A stretch of 36,886 nt of DNA, taken from the NCBI RefSeq assembly GCF_005887095.1, contig NZ_PNCI01000057.1:1-36886 (forward strand), in the 5' to 3' direction. Source of the stretch: Pseudoalteromonas rubra. GTDB lineage: Bacteria > Pseudomonadota > Gammaproteobacteria > Enterobacterales > Alteromonadaceae. The notes under the pieces are model-generated. The model was not told where the DNA came from. It saw only the letters and a list, made by a program, of their open reading frames with translations, and did no database searches. The position numbers and the translations under genes are program-made. The stretch's first letter is position 1. Every line of letters starts with the position of its first letter. Of this stretch, positions 16,875 to 25,590 are shown piece by piece.

Positions 16875-17705
16875 ATGTCAAAATCGATTTTAATCACTGG
16901 GTGTTCCACCGGGATTGGCTATTACTGCGCCCAGACACTCCAAACAGCTGGATTTCGCGTCGTCGCATCGGTGCGCAATCCTCAACATTTAGAGCGCTTT
17001 AGAGTCGCTGGGATCCCCTGTGTCATTTTAGATCTGGCTGATGAATCTTCCATCAAAAATGGGTTTGATGAAGCTGTTGCTCTATGCGATGGTCAGTTGG
17101 ATGCGCTATTCAACAATGGGGCATATGGTCAGCCTGGTGCAGTCGAGGATTTGCCCACCGATGCACTACGCGCTCAGTTTGAAACTAATTTGTTTGGCTG
17201 GCATACACTGACACGCCTGGCTGTCGCCCATATGAGACAGCACGGCGGTGACAGCCGCATAATACAGAACTCTTCGGTTCTGGGGCTGGTAGCCTTACCC
17301 TATCGGGGTGCTTACAATGCAAGTAAATTCGCACTGGAAGGATTAACTGATACTCTCCGGATGGAGCTAAATGGGTCGAATATTCAGGTCAGTCTGATTG
17401 AACCGGGTCCAATTCTGTCTGAGTTCCGCAGTAATGCACGCATTGCATTTGAACAACATATTGAAATAGGAAACAGCGCACACCAGGCCGAATATGAAGC
17501 TCAGTTGACTCGTCTGAATGCCCAATCTGCACCACAAAAATTCACGCTGGGGCCAGAAGCCGTTTATGAAAAACTCTTGCATGCGCTCACCGCGAAACGC
17601 GCTAAGCCAAGATACTATGTGACCTTCCCGACTTATCTGATGGGGTATCTTAAACGCCTGCTCAGCTCAGCATGGCTGGACAAGGTTTTGCTAAAAAATA
17701 GGTAG
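16875..17705 (+). CDS. Short-chain dehydrogenase/reductase (SDR)
   Basis: The 276-residue classical SDR has the nucleotide-binding TGCSTGIG (8-15), NNGAYG (80-85), active-site Ser133/Ser134 in IIQNSSVLG, and the catalytic Tyr147-x-x-x-Lys151 in YNASK. LIEPGPILSEF follows, as in the retinol-dehydrogenase-like or YbbO-type members. It should reduce or oxidise a carbonyl/alcohol group with NAD(P)(H); the substrate cannot be read. It is transcribed alone, divergent from the M14 gene and convergent with rplT, and ends in a bidirectional terminator. Confidence 0.9.
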   Translation: MSKSILITGCSTGIGYYCAQTLQTAGFRVVASVRNPQHLERFRVAGIPCVILDLADESSIKNGFDEAVALCDGQLDALFNNGAYGQPGAVEDLPTDALRAQFETNLFGWHTLTRLAVAHMRQHGGDSRIIQNSSVLGLVALPYRGAYNASKFALEGLTDTLRMELNGSNIQVSLIEPGPILSEFRSNARIAFEQHIEIGNSAHQAEYEAQLTRLNAQSAPQKFTLGPEAVYEKLLHALTAKRAKPRYYVTFPTYLMGYLKRLLSSAWLDKVLLKNR

Positions 17706-17736
17706 TAACGCTTTGTTTTAAACAGGCAGGATCAAA

Positions 17737-17759
17737 AAAAGGAGCCATTGGCTCCTTTT
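17737..17759. terminator. Bidirectional Rho-independent terminator
   Basis: AAAAGGAGCC (17737-17746) and GGCTCCTTTT (17750-17759) pair around the loop ATT. It is flanked by more A's on the left and T's on the right, so it can end both the SDR gene (plus) and the rplT operon (minus). Confidence 0.88.
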
Positions 17760-17785
17760 CTTTTCAATCGCTTAGCTTAAGAGAA

Positions 17786-18145
17786 TTAAGCTGCAAGACC
17801 TTCTTTTGCTTTAGCAACTAGTGCTGCGAAAGCTACCTGGTCGTATACTGCGATATCAGCTAGGATCTTACGATCGATTTCAACAGATGACTTTTTAAGG
17901 CCATTGATGAAACGGCTGTAAGAAAGGCCGTTTTGACGTGCAGCAGCGTTGATACGTGCGATCCATAGTTGACGGAAAGTACGTTTCTTAGCGCGACGGT
18001 CACGGTAAGCGTATTGACCTGCTTTAGTTACTGCCTGGAAAGCTACGCGATAAACACGTGAACGTGCTCCGTAGTAACCTTTAGCTTGCTTTAATACTTT
18101 TTTGTGACGTGCACGTGCGATAACACCGCGTTTAACTCTTGCCAT
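17786..18145 (-). CDS. rplT: Large-subunit ribosomal protein bL20
   Basis: The 119-residue basic protein begins ARVKRGVIARARHKKVLK and has YGARSRVYRVAFQAVTKAGQ and FRQLWIARINAAARQNGLSYS, which are diagnostic for bL20. The protein helps early 50S assembly by binding 23S rRNA, and in E. coli it represses translation of its own operon by binding the rpmI leader. It follows rpmI after 15 bases, with GAGG before the ATG. A terminator ends the operon here, so pheS/pheT are not next to it as they are in E. coli. Confidence 0.98.
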   Translation of the reverse strand: MARVKRGVIARARHKKVLKQAKGYYGARSRVYRVAFQAVTKAGQYAYRDRRAKKRTFRQLWIARINAAARQNGLSYSRFINGLKKSSVEIDRKILADIAVYDQVAFAALVAKAKEGLAA

Positions 18146-18160
18146 TTCTGATATCCTCTA

Positions 18161-18361
18161 TTAAGCGAATGGTAACATACGATTGATAAGACCAAGGTCA
18201 TTCTTATGAACCATAGTCTTATTACGTAGGTGAAGCTTACGCTTAGAAGATTTCTTAGTCAGAATGTGACGAAGATGCGACTGTTTACGCTTGAAACCGC
18301 CAGAAGCAGTCTTTTTGAAGCGCTTAGCAGCACCTCTGTGTGTCTTTAGTTTGTAAGACAT
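18161..18361 (-). CDS. rpmI: Large-subunit ribosomal protein bL35
   Basis: The 66-residue protein SYKLKTHRGAAKRFKKTASG...KTMVHKNDLGLINRMLPFA is full-length bL35. The ATG at 18361 is preceded by GGAG at normal distance. A longer in-frame reading from 18400 adds 13 unrelated residues and is rejected. It lies between infC and rplT in the conserved order. Confidence 0.97.
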   Translation of the reverse strand: MSYKLKTHRGAAKRFKKTASGGFKRKQSHLRHILTKKSSKRKLHLRNKTMVHKNDLGLINRMLPFA

Positions 18362-18565
18362 TGCAATAACTCCAAATGATATTGCGTTAACATTATGCAA
18401 GCAGGCGGATGATAAACATCACTTTTTTGGCCTGGTATGCACCCTAATTCCGGTGAAAAGCCACACGTGACCTTTACTTAGGTACCGGTTAACTCAGGTG
18501 GCTTACGCACTTGAAACCTGAGTTAAATTCTGTCGATCGTTAAATCGGCGCGTATTATGCCTTGA
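18362..18565 (-). promoter_or_regulatory. infC-rpmI intergenic leader with strong hairpin (candidate L20 control region)
   Basis: This 204-base gap contains a perfect 11-bp inverted repeat, TTAACTCAGGT (18489-18499) and ACCTGAGTTAA (18516-18526), with a 16-base loop. A second possible pairing joins CCGGT near 18451 with ACCGG near 18484-18488. In E. coli the same interval carries the L20 translational operator, a pseudoknot. By position this region is the best candidate for L20 autoregulation here; the equivalent pseudoknot was not proven. Confidence 0.5.
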
Positions 18566-19114
18566 TTAAGACTTTTTCGCAACAGGCGCCATCATCATAA
18601 TCATTTGACGGCCTTCAACCCGGTTCGGGAATGACTCAACCTGAGCCACCTCTTCCAGATCAGCCTTCAAACGATTAAGCATTTCAATGGCAATTTCCTG
18701 GTGGGCCATTTCACGGCCACGGAAACGAATGGTGATTTTCGCTTTATCGCCCGCTTCAAGGAATTTGCGAAGGTTACGCAGTTTGACCTGATAATCGCCT
18801 TCGTCCGTGCCAGGACGGAATTTGATTTCTTTAACCTGGATCTGTTTTTGCTTTTTCTTTTGTTCTTTTTGTAGTTTTGCTTTTTCAAAAAGGAACTTAC
18901 CGTAGTCCATTACTTTACAGACTGGTGGCTCTGCATTCGGACTGATCTCAACCAGGTCCAGGCCGGCTTCTTCTGCAAGCGTTCTTGCTTCTCTAATTGA
19001 AACTACGCCTGCCTGTTCGCCTTCAGCGTCAATTAAGCGAACTTCTTTCGCTGTGATTTCTTCATTGATACGATTTTTCTGAGCAGTAGTTTGCCCTTTT
19101 TTGCCGCCTCTAAT
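18566..19114 (-). CDS. infC: Translation initiation factor IF-3, AUU start codon
   Basis: The 182-residue protein is a full IF-3: RGGKKGQTTAQKNRINEEI, DLVEISPNAEPPVCKVMDYG, the KEQKKKQKQIQVKEIKFRPG linker and a C-terminal domain ending RVEGRQMIMMMAP. It binds the 30S subunit and checks start-codon pairing. No ATG, GTG or TTG sits at the right place. An ATT at 19112-19114 (minus strand) aligns with the E. coli infC start and has GGAGG eight bases upstream. A TTG at 19129 is in frame but would put the ribosome binding site inside the gene. The rare AUU start is the basis of IF-3 autoregulation in E. coli. Confidence 0.95.
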   Translation of the reverse strand: MRGGKKGQTTAQKNRINEEITAKEVRLIDAEGEQAGVVSIREARTLAEEAGLDLVEISPNAEPPVCKVMDYGKFLFEKAKLQKEQKKKQKQIQVKEIKFRPGTDEGDYQVKLRNLRKFLEAGDKAKITIRFRGREMAHQEIAIEMLNRLKADLEEVAQVESFPNRVEGRQMIMMMAPVAKKS

Positions 19115-19199
19115 GGTACGTTCCTCCAAAAAGTCAAAAATATATTGTGCGAAAAGCGTTTTATGTTAGTTGATAAGCCCTTCGCACAGGTTTGTTAAT

Positions 19200-21110
19200 T
19201 TAACGTCTGTCTTTGATCTCTTCGCTGATCTTAGCAATGAAGTCATCAACAGAGAACTTGCCCAGGTCTTCACCTTTGCGTGTTCTTACCGCAACTTCTT
19301 GTTGTTCTACTTCTTTGTCACCAACAACAAGGAGATAAGGGATACGTTTTAAAGTATGCTCGCGGATTTTAAAGCCAATCTTTTCATTTCTCAAGTCAGC
19401 ACAGGCTCTTATTCCAAGTTTATTCAGTTTTTGTACAACTTCGTGCACATAGTCCGCCTGTTTGTCGGTGATATTCATAATCACCACTTGCTTAGGGGCA
19501 AGCCAGGTCGGGAATAAACCCGCATACTCTTCGGTAAGAATACCGATGAAACGCTCCAGTGAACCCAAAATCGCACGGTGGATCATAACAGGTGTTTGGC
19601 GTTCGCCATTTTCCGCAACATACGTCGCACCTAATCGACCCGGCATAGAGAAGTCTAGCTGAATTGTGCCACACTGCCACGCTCTTCCCAAACAATCGTG
19701 CAAAGTAAATTCAATTTTAGGGCCGTAAAACGCACCTTCACCAGGCTGAAGGTCAAATTTTAGGTCATTGGCTTTTAATGCATCCTCTAAAGCGCTTTCT
19801 GCTTTATCCCATATTTCATCAGACCCTACACGTTGCTCAGGTCGAGTAGATAGCTTGACTTCAACCTCTTCAAAGCCAAACGTTTTATATGTATCGAAAA
19901 CCATTTCTATACAAGAAGAAACTTCTTGTAAAATTTGCTCTTCCGTACAGAAAACATGCGCATCATCCTGTGTGAATGAACGCACACGCATTAAGCCGTG
20001 CAATGATCCAGAAGGCTCATTACGGTGTACTAAACCAAACTCAGCCATGCGATAAGGTAAATCTCGATAAGATTTAAGACCTTGATTAAAAATCTGCAAG
20101 TGACCCGGGCAGTTCATCGGTTTTACGGCGTAGGTACGCTTTTCTGACTCAGTAGAAAAAATCATATCGCCGTATTTGTCCCAGTGGCCTGATTTCTCCC
20201 ACATGCTGACGTCTAGGATAAGCGGTGCTTTAACTTCTTCGTAGCCAAACTTGTGAAGCTGAGAACGCATGTAGTTCTCAAGCGCGGTGTAAATAGTCCA
20301 GCCATCGTTGTGCCAGAAAACCATGCCCGGCGCTTCTTCCTGCCAGTGCCACAGATCAAGCGCTTTACCGATTTTACGGTGATCGCGTTTTTCAGCTTCT
20401 TCCAGACGCTTCAGGTAAGCCTTAAGCTGTTTCTTATCTGCCCACGCAGTACCGTAGATACGCTGAAGCATTTTATTTTCTGCATTACCGCGCCAGTAAG
20501 CCCCTGCAACCTTCATGATCTTAAAGTGATGGCAGAACTTCATGTTTGGCACATGCGGACCACGACACATATCCACATATTCTTCATGGTGGTACAGACC
20601 TGGACGATCATCTTTGTCGATGTTTTCATCCAGGATTTCCATTTTGTAGGTTTCGCCGCGCGCTTCAAATGCGTCGCGTGCTTCTTGCCAGCTTACTTTC
20701 TTTTTAACAACGTCATAATTAGTTTTAGCTAGTTCAAGCATGCGCTTTTCAATGGCATCGAGGTCTTCCTGAGTCAGCGAATGCTCCATGTCGATGTCAT
20801 AGTAGAAACCGTTATCAATGGTTGGCCCGATTGCCATTTTGGCCTCAGGGAAAAGCTGTTTCACCGCATGGCCAATCAGGTGCGCACAAGAGTGACGAAT
20901 GATCTCTAATCCGTCTTCATCTTTTGCGGTGATGATCTCTAATTGTGCGTCCTGTTCAATCACGTCGCATGCATCAACACGCACACCGTTAACACGACCT
21001 GCAATGGTGGCTTTCGCCAGGCCTGGGCCGATGTCTTGAGCAACTTCTAAAGTAGTGACCGGGTTTTCGAAAATACGCTGACTGCCGTCAGGGAGAGTAA
21101 TTACTGGCAT
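19200..21110 (-). CDS. thrS: Threonyl-tRNA synthetase
   Basis: The 636-residue enzyme has an N-terminal TGS domain (PVITLPDGSQ...), an editing domain with HSCAHLIGHAV and the DMCRGPH motif, and a class II catalytic core with zinc-site residues in PMNCPGH, RSFTQDDAH and MIHRAILGS. A C-terminal anticodon-binding domain follows, with VVIMNITDKQADY and YLLVVGDKEVE. It charges tRNA-Thr and edits mischarged Ser. It is first in the thrS-infC-rpmI-rplT block. Only 85 bases separate its stop from the infC start. Confidence 0.98.
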   Translation of the reverse strand: MPVITLPDGSQRIFENPVTTLEVAQDIGPGLAKATIAGRVNGVRVDACDVIEQDAQLEIITAKDEDGLEIIRHSCAHLIGHAVKQLFPEAKMAIGPTIDNGFYYDIDMEHSLTQEDLDAIEKRMLELAKTNYDVVKKKVSWQEARDAFEARGETYKMEILDENIDKDDRPGLYHHEEYVDMCRGPHVPNMKFCHHFKIMKVAGAYWRGNAENKMLQRIYGTAWADKKQLKAYLKRLEEAEKRDHRKIGKALDLWHWQEEAPGMVFWHNDGWTIYTALENYMRSQLHKFGYEEVKAPLILDVSMWEKSGHWDKYGDMIFSTESEKRTYAVKPMNCPGHLQIFNQGLKSYRDLPYRMAEFGLVHRNEPSGSLHGLMRVRSFTQDDAHVFCTEEQILQEVSSCIEMVFDTYKTFGFEEVEVKLSTRPEQRVGSDEIWDKAESALEDALKANDLKFDLQPGEGAFYGPKIEFTLHDCLGRAWQCGTIQLDFSMPGRLGATYVAENGERQTPVMIHRAILGSLERFIGILTEEYAGLFPTWLAPKQVVIMNITDKQADYVHEVVQKLNKLGIRACADLRNEKIGFKIREHTLKRIPYLLVVGDKEVEQQEVAVRTRKGEDLGKFSVDDFIAKISEEIKDRR

Positions 21111-21180
21111 GATAATTCCTATTTACAGTGGTGACACCTACAACGCATCACATGTATTAGTTAAAGTTAATTCTTTTAAA
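21111..21180 (-). promoter_or_regulatory. thrS leader, possible tRNA-Thr-mimic operator
   Basis: On the minus strand, a CGU triplet (21145-21143) lies 33-35 bases before the thrS start, in the context GATGCGTTG and flanked by ACA and TGT stretches that could pair. In E. coli the thrS leader has an anticodon-like CGU loop at a similar distance, where threonyl-tRNA synthetase binds to block its own translation. The match here is positional and short, so it is tentative. Confidence 0.3.
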
Positions 21181-21346
21181 TTTGATGCCCATCAACGCTT
21201 TCACGAATAAGCATTGATTGAACAGTGATATACTGTCAGTGTCCGGGGACTTTCAAACGCAGCGATCATTGTGACCGCTCACGTGACGAGTTGCAAGGAA
21301 AAGACTAAGATTAAGCAGGGATTTGGGTAAAATGACGAGGAAAACC

Positions 21347-22351
21347 ATGGCACAGAAACACACATACAAGTTTGCATCCTTTAATTTGCTGAACTTTGCT
21401 GCGCCCCCTTATTCCTTTTACCAGCTTGATGAATCCTACAACGACACTCAGTGGCTCACCAAAACCCAGTTTATCACGGGTCTAATCCAGCATATGGACC
21501 CAAGCGTCATTGTGTTTCAGGAAGTGTTTAGCCCCGAAACGCTGGCTACCTTATGTGAAGATTTGGGTCTACCGTATTTTGCCACCGTAGATACGCCTAA
21601 ACCGGATCTGGTCTATCCCAATGTGCTGTTTAACCCCATTGTTGCCATTGCCAGCAAATTCCCCTTTAAAAGCTTTACCCCGCTGGAGCCCTGCCCCGAG
21701 TTACTGGAGTACCTCAATAACCAGCACCAGTTTAAGTTCAACCGAACTCCGATCAAATGCAGTTTTGAGCTACCCGATTTTGGCCTGACAACCGTTTATG
21801 CAGTGCATTTTAAATCCCAACGTGTCCATTCGATGGCCCACATGCTGGGTAATGCTTCTGTGGAAGATCCCTTGCTCACTTTATTACACCAGACCGTCGG
21901 CACCATGCAGTCACAGATATCCCGCTCGCTGGAGGCCTCTATTGTTTACTACGATGCCCTCAAAACACAGCGCGAGAAAGGCGCCGCAACACTCGTCATG
22001 GGTGATTTTAACGACCATATTGCCAGCCCTGCACTGTCTTTTATGACTCAGCAGTTTCCGACCAGTGCTATCCATCAGGACTTTAACAGCGTCGGACTAT
22101 TCGATAGCTTTTGCCTGGCGGACAATCAACTCAGCTTTGGTCAGAAGCCACCTACTCACTACTATCAGGGTACAGGCAACACGCTCGACTATATTTTAGC
22201 TTCCAAAGAGTTCAACCCCAATCTTGAACAGAGTAAAGTGAGGCGCCTCACCTATCACAATTATGCGTCGCACCTGGACCCCAAACGGGATGAAGAAGAC
22301 ATTCGCTATTCCGATCATGCCGCCATTGCCATAGAAATGATGCTGCAATAA
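21347..22351 (+). CDS. Endonuclease/exonuclease/phosphatase-family protein
   Basis: The 334-residue protein has the EEP fold signatures: FASFNLLNF near the start, VIVFQEVF with the metal-binding Glu, VYAVHFKSQR, VMGDFNDH (Asp/Asn of the active site), TLDYILAS and a late SDHAAIAIE with the catalytic His. Members cut DNA, RNA or phosphoesters; no signal peptide is evident, so it probably acts in the cytoplasm. I chose ATG 21347 because ACGAGG lies six bases upstream; ATG 21332 and TTG 21323 are in-frame alternatives. It is divergent from thrS and probably monocistronic. Confidence 0.85.
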   Translation: MAQKHTYKFASFNLLNFAAPPYSFYQLDESYNDTQWLTKTQFITGLIQHMDPSVIVFQEVFSPETLATLCEDLGLPYFATVDTPKPDLVYPNVLFNPIVAIASKFPFKSFTPLEPCPELLEYLNNQHQFKFNRTPIKCSFELPDFGLTTVYAVHFKSQRVHSMAHMLGNASVEDPLLTLLHQTVGTMQSQISRSLEASIVYYDALKTQREKGAATLVMGDFNDHIASPALSFMTQQFPTSAIHQDFNSVGLFDSFCLADNQLSFGQKPPTHYYQGTGNTLDYILASKEFNPNLEQSKVRRLTYHNYASHLDPKRDEEDIRYSDHAAIAIEMMLQ

Positions 22352-22426
22352 GTTCTCGGCGTTGGCGAGCTGTGGTATGATCTTTACCTGTAACGATTTA
22401 TTTGACCAGTTAATGGGAAACCAACA

Positions 22427-22888
22427 ATGAGAACACTCGGTGTAGAGATTACCGGCAGCGAGGCCCTGCTGTGCCTGTTGAGCAAAGAAGAAGACGTTTT
22501 TGATATCCGTGATATTCGCCAGACGCGCTTCACGCTTGGTAATATTGGCCAGGACACAGATGCGATGCGCAAATTCCACTTCGATTTTGCTAAGCTGGTA
22601 GAAGATTACAAAATTGACTCTATTGCCATTCGTCAGCGTGCCCATAAAGGCAAGTTCGCGGGCAGCGCGGCCGGCTTTAAAATGGAAACAGCGATGCAGC
22701 TTATCGAAGGCACAGACGTTAAGTTATTGTCTTCTACCGAAGTCAAAGAGCAGCTGAAACGCAACCCGGTACCTGTCGATTTCGCCGATACCGGCTTAAA
22801 AAAATATCAGGAACAAGCGTTTCACAACGCCTACGTCTACATCATGCGTAAAACCTATGGTCATGAAGAAGCCGAACAGGCAGAATAG
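22427..22888 (+). CDS. DUF3010-family protein
   Basis: The 153-residue protein (MRTLGVEITGSEALLCLLS..., then IDSIAIRQRAHKGKFAGSAAGFKME) resembles DUF3010, a small uncharacterised family common in marine gammaproteobacteria. The opening GVEITGSEA strand is reminiscent of RNase H-like folds, but this is only an impression. It has no signal peptide or membrane segment. Its own terminator follows immediately and it lies 75 bases after the EEP gene, so it may be transcribed with that gene. Function unknown. Confidence 0.75.
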   Translation: MRTLGVEITGSEALLCLLSKEEDVFDIRDIRQTRFTLGNIGQDTDAMRKFHFDFAKLVEDYKIDSIAIRQRAHKGKFAGSAAGFKMETAMQLIEGTDVKLLSSTEVKEQLKRNPVPVDFADTGLKKYQEQAFHNAYVYIMRKTYGHEEAEQAE

Positions 22889-22895
22889 CCATCTC

Positions 22896-22920
22896 GCCCG
22901 GCTCACATGCCGGGCTTTTT
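22896..22920 (+). terminator. Rho-independent terminator
   Basis: GCCCGGC (22896-22902) and GCCGGGC (22909-22915) pair around TCACAT and are followed by TTTTT. It begins eight bases after the stop of the DUF3010 gene. Confidence 0.9.
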
Positions 22921-23103
22921 GATCCCACTATACACAGCTAACACTTTCTCATATTTCACTTTTTCCAAATTGTCACTTGGTTTTCATTCGTGTTCTGCGT
23001 TATAAGTACGCTTGGCGTGTACGCTTTTTCTGAGCAAACTGACGAACACACCCCACATCAACGCGCAGGGTCAATCCGGCACTGTTACCATGCAGGAGGC
23101 AAT

Positions 23104-24948
23104 ATGCTTAAGTTTTTCGAACGATTCACCGACCCATTCCCAGCGCGACCAGCGACACAACCCCCACAAGGCTTACTGGCGTTTTGCCGGTTTTATACCA
23201 AAGGCATGGAGTGGCCACTGTTGTTGATGTCGCTGTCGGCTGCCATCCTGGCCACGCTCGAAGTGATGTTGTTCGGCTTTATGGGCACGCTGGTTGACTG
23301 GATGCAGGCTTACACGCCCGCTGAGTTGTTCGAAGTCAAGCGCCAGGAGCTCACGGTTATGGCCGTGATCACTTTGGTCGGTCTGCCCTGCCTGGTGTTT
23401 TTCCACAGTGCGATACTGCACCAAAGCCTGCTGGGAAACTACCCTATGGCCATTCGCTGGCTGGCGCATCGCTATTTGTTAAAACAAAGCATCTCCTTCT
23501 ATCAGGATGAATTTGCAGGGCGAATTGCAACCAAGGTCATGCAAACGGCCCTGGCCATCCGAGAAGCGGTGATGAAGCTGCTGGATGTACTGGTTTACGT
23601 TATTGTGTACTTTGGCGCTATGCTTGCGCTGGTGAGCGACAATGACATGAGACTAATGATCCCACTGCTGATTTGGCTGGCGTTGTACATAGGCATGCAG
23701 TTTTATTTTGTCCCCCGGCTCAAACAGGTTGCCAGTAAACAAGCCGATGCCCGCTCTCAGATGACAGGTCGCGTGGTCGACAGCTACACGAATATCACCA
23801 CAGTGAAGCTGTTCTCATATAATAAGCGTGAAGAGGTCTATGCCCGGGAAAGCATGGACCTGTTCATTCAACCAGTCTATGCCCAGATGCGACTGGCAAC
23901 CCAGTTAAACGTCAGTATCCAGACTCTTAACTTTCTTTTGGTGTTCAGTGTCGCCGCAGGCTCACTTTACCTCTGGTCACTCAGCGCCATCACCAGCGGT
24001 GCCATCGCAATCACAATAGCCCTTGCTTTGCGCCTCAATGGCATGTCGCAGTGGATTATGTGGGAAGTTTCCAGTTTGTTTGAAAATATAGGCACCGCCA
24101 TTGATGGTAAAAACACATTGGCCAGACCATTAGACGTGCAAGATCTGCCCAACGCCCCGCCGTTAAACGTCACCCGGGGTGAAATAAAATTTACCGACCT
24201 GCACTTTGCATACAGACGGCAAAAGCAATCCGATCAGCATGCCGTCATTCAGGGGCTTAACCTGACAATCGCCCCGGGCGAAAAAATCGGTATTGTCGGT
24301 CGCTCCGGCGCGGGCAAATCGACCCTGGTTAATCTGCTGCTGCGTTTTTACGATGTTCAGCAAGGCAGCATTGAAATTGATGGGCAAAACATTGCTCAGA
24401 TTGACCAGGAAAGCTTGCGCGCACACATCGCCATGGTTACACAAGATACTGCACTGCTTCACCGTAGCGTTAGAGATAACGTGCTCTATGGTCGACCCGA
24501 TGCCAGCGAAACTGAGTTGCTGGACGCAATAAACAAAGCCGAAGCGAGTCAGTTTATCGAAGGACTTGAAGACAGTCAGGGCAATACCGGACTGGATGCC
24601 CAGGTGGGTGAGCGCGGTGTAAAGCTTTCAGGCGGACAACGCCAGCGTATTGCCATAGCACGGGTATTACTAAAGAATGCCCCCATTCTGATTTTGGATG
24701 AGGCAACCGCAGCACTGGACTCTGAAGTAGAAGCGGCGATTCAGGATAGTTTAGACAGTCTGATGACGGGAAAAACCGTGATTGCGATTGCGCACCGCTT
24801 ATCGACCATTGCACAAATGGACCGGCTGATAGTAATGGATCAGGGCCAGATTGTTGAACAAGGCACACACGATGCCCTGCTAGAACAAAATGGTATCTAT
24901 GCGAAATTATGGACACATCAAACCGGTGGATTTATTGGTGTTGAATAG
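23104..24948 (+). CDS. MsbA/ABCB-type ABC exporter (fused membrane and ATPase domains)
   Basis: The 614-residue half-transporter has a membrane domain of about six helices (about 35-330), then an ATPase with Walker A GRSGAGKST, Q-loop VTQDTALLHRS, signature LSGGQRQR, Walker B ILILDEATAALDS and switch His in IAIAHRLSTI. It should act as a homodimer exporting a lipid, peptide or drug. I chose ATG 23104 because AGGAGG lies just upstream and the protein opens MLKFFERFTDPFP; an upstream GTG reading from 22990 adds 38 residues that look non-coding. It is convergent with the TetR gene, 15 bases apart. Confidence 0.92.
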   Translation: MLKFFERFTDPFPARPATQPPQGLLAFCRFYTKGMEWPLLLMSLSAAILATLEVMLFGFMGTLVDWMQAYTPAELFEVKRQELTVMAVITLVGLPCLVFFHSAILHQSLLGNYPMAIRWLAHRYLLKQSISFYQDEFAGRIATKVMQTALAIREAVMKLLDVLVYVIVYFGAMLALVSDNDMRLMIPLLIWLALYIGMQFYFVPRLKQVASKQADARSQMTGRVVDSYTNITTVKLFSYNKREEVYARESMDLFIQPVYAQMRLATQLNVSIQTLNFLLVFSVAAGSLYLWSLSAITSGAIAITIALALRLNGMSQWIMWEVSSLFENIGTAIDGKNTLARPLDVQDLPNAPPLNVTRGEIKFTDLHFAYRRQKQSDQHAVIQGLNLTIAPGEKIGIVGRSGAGKSTLVNLLLRFYDVQQGSIEIDGQNIAQIDQESLRAHIAMVTQDTALLHRSVRDNVLYGRPDASETELLDAINKAEASQFIEGLEDSQGNTGLDAQVGERGVKLSGGQRQRIAIARVLLKNAPILILDEATAALDSEVEAAIQDSLDSLMTGKTVIAIAHRLSTIAQMDRLIVMDQGQIVEQGTHDALLEQNGIYAKLWTHQTGGFIGVE

Positions 24949-24963
24949 TGTCGCTCATGTGGC

Positions 24964-25590
24964 TCAGGTCGGTTGTTGCGTTGCGTATTTTATGCCCCCA
25001 CAAAACAACTGACAGGCTTGATCCACAAAAGCATCCAGATCTGCCTCAGCAAGGGGGGCCTGCCAGCGGGTAGCCTGATCCCAAAACGTCAGCCGCTTCA
25101 ATGCTCCCCAAAAAAAAGCAGCAGCAAATGGTGCTGAGAATGTGCCCAGACACCCTGCACGGGAAGCCTCTTCAAACCACAGGCTCATTGCAGACTCGCA
25201 CTGGCTGAATTTACGATTGAGCCTGTCAGCCTGTGCCTGACAACGCATGGACTCGATCATTACGATACGTGACAGCTTGATGTAGTCTTCATCCGCCAGC
25301 AAAGAAACGGCGCTGTCTGCCAAATGACGTAGCTGAATTTCAAAGTCGTAGTTTGGAATAAACTGAATGGTCGTAATAGGCTGTATTCTTTCGATTAGAG
25401 AAACAACCACAGCATCAAACAAGGCTTCTTTGGTCGCGTAATGTTTATATAAAGTGCGTTTGGATACCATTGCGGCGGCACAAATTGCTTCCATGGTGGT
25501 GGCCTGTAGCCCTCGCTGTGCAAACTCCTCTACCGCTGCGCTTAGTATTGCTTGTTGTTTTTCAGTAAGCTCGGTCATCGACTCGGACAT
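24964..25590 (-). CDS. TetR/AcrR-family transcriptional repressor
   Basis: The 208-residue protein has an N-terminal TetR helix-turn-helix: EKQQAILSAAVEEFAQRGLQ, TTMEAICAAAMVSKRTLYKH, YATKEALFDAVV (about 8-60). An AefR-like C-terminal ligand domain follows. It is divergent from an RND efflux operon, the usual layout for a local repressor that is released by a pump substrate. The shared control region carries inverted repeats that could be its operator. A second in-frame ATG four codons later is an alternative start. Confidence 0.9.
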   Translation of the reverse strand: MSESMTELTEKQQAILSAAVEEFAQRGLQATTMEAICAAAMVSKRTLYKHYATKEALFDAVVVSLIERIQPITTIQFIPNYDFEIQLRHLADSAVSLLADEDYIKLSRIVMIESMRCQAQADRLNRKFSQCESAMSLWFEEASRAGCLGTFSAPFAAAFFWGALKRLTFWDQATRWQAPLAEADLDAFVDQACQLFCGGIKYATQQPT

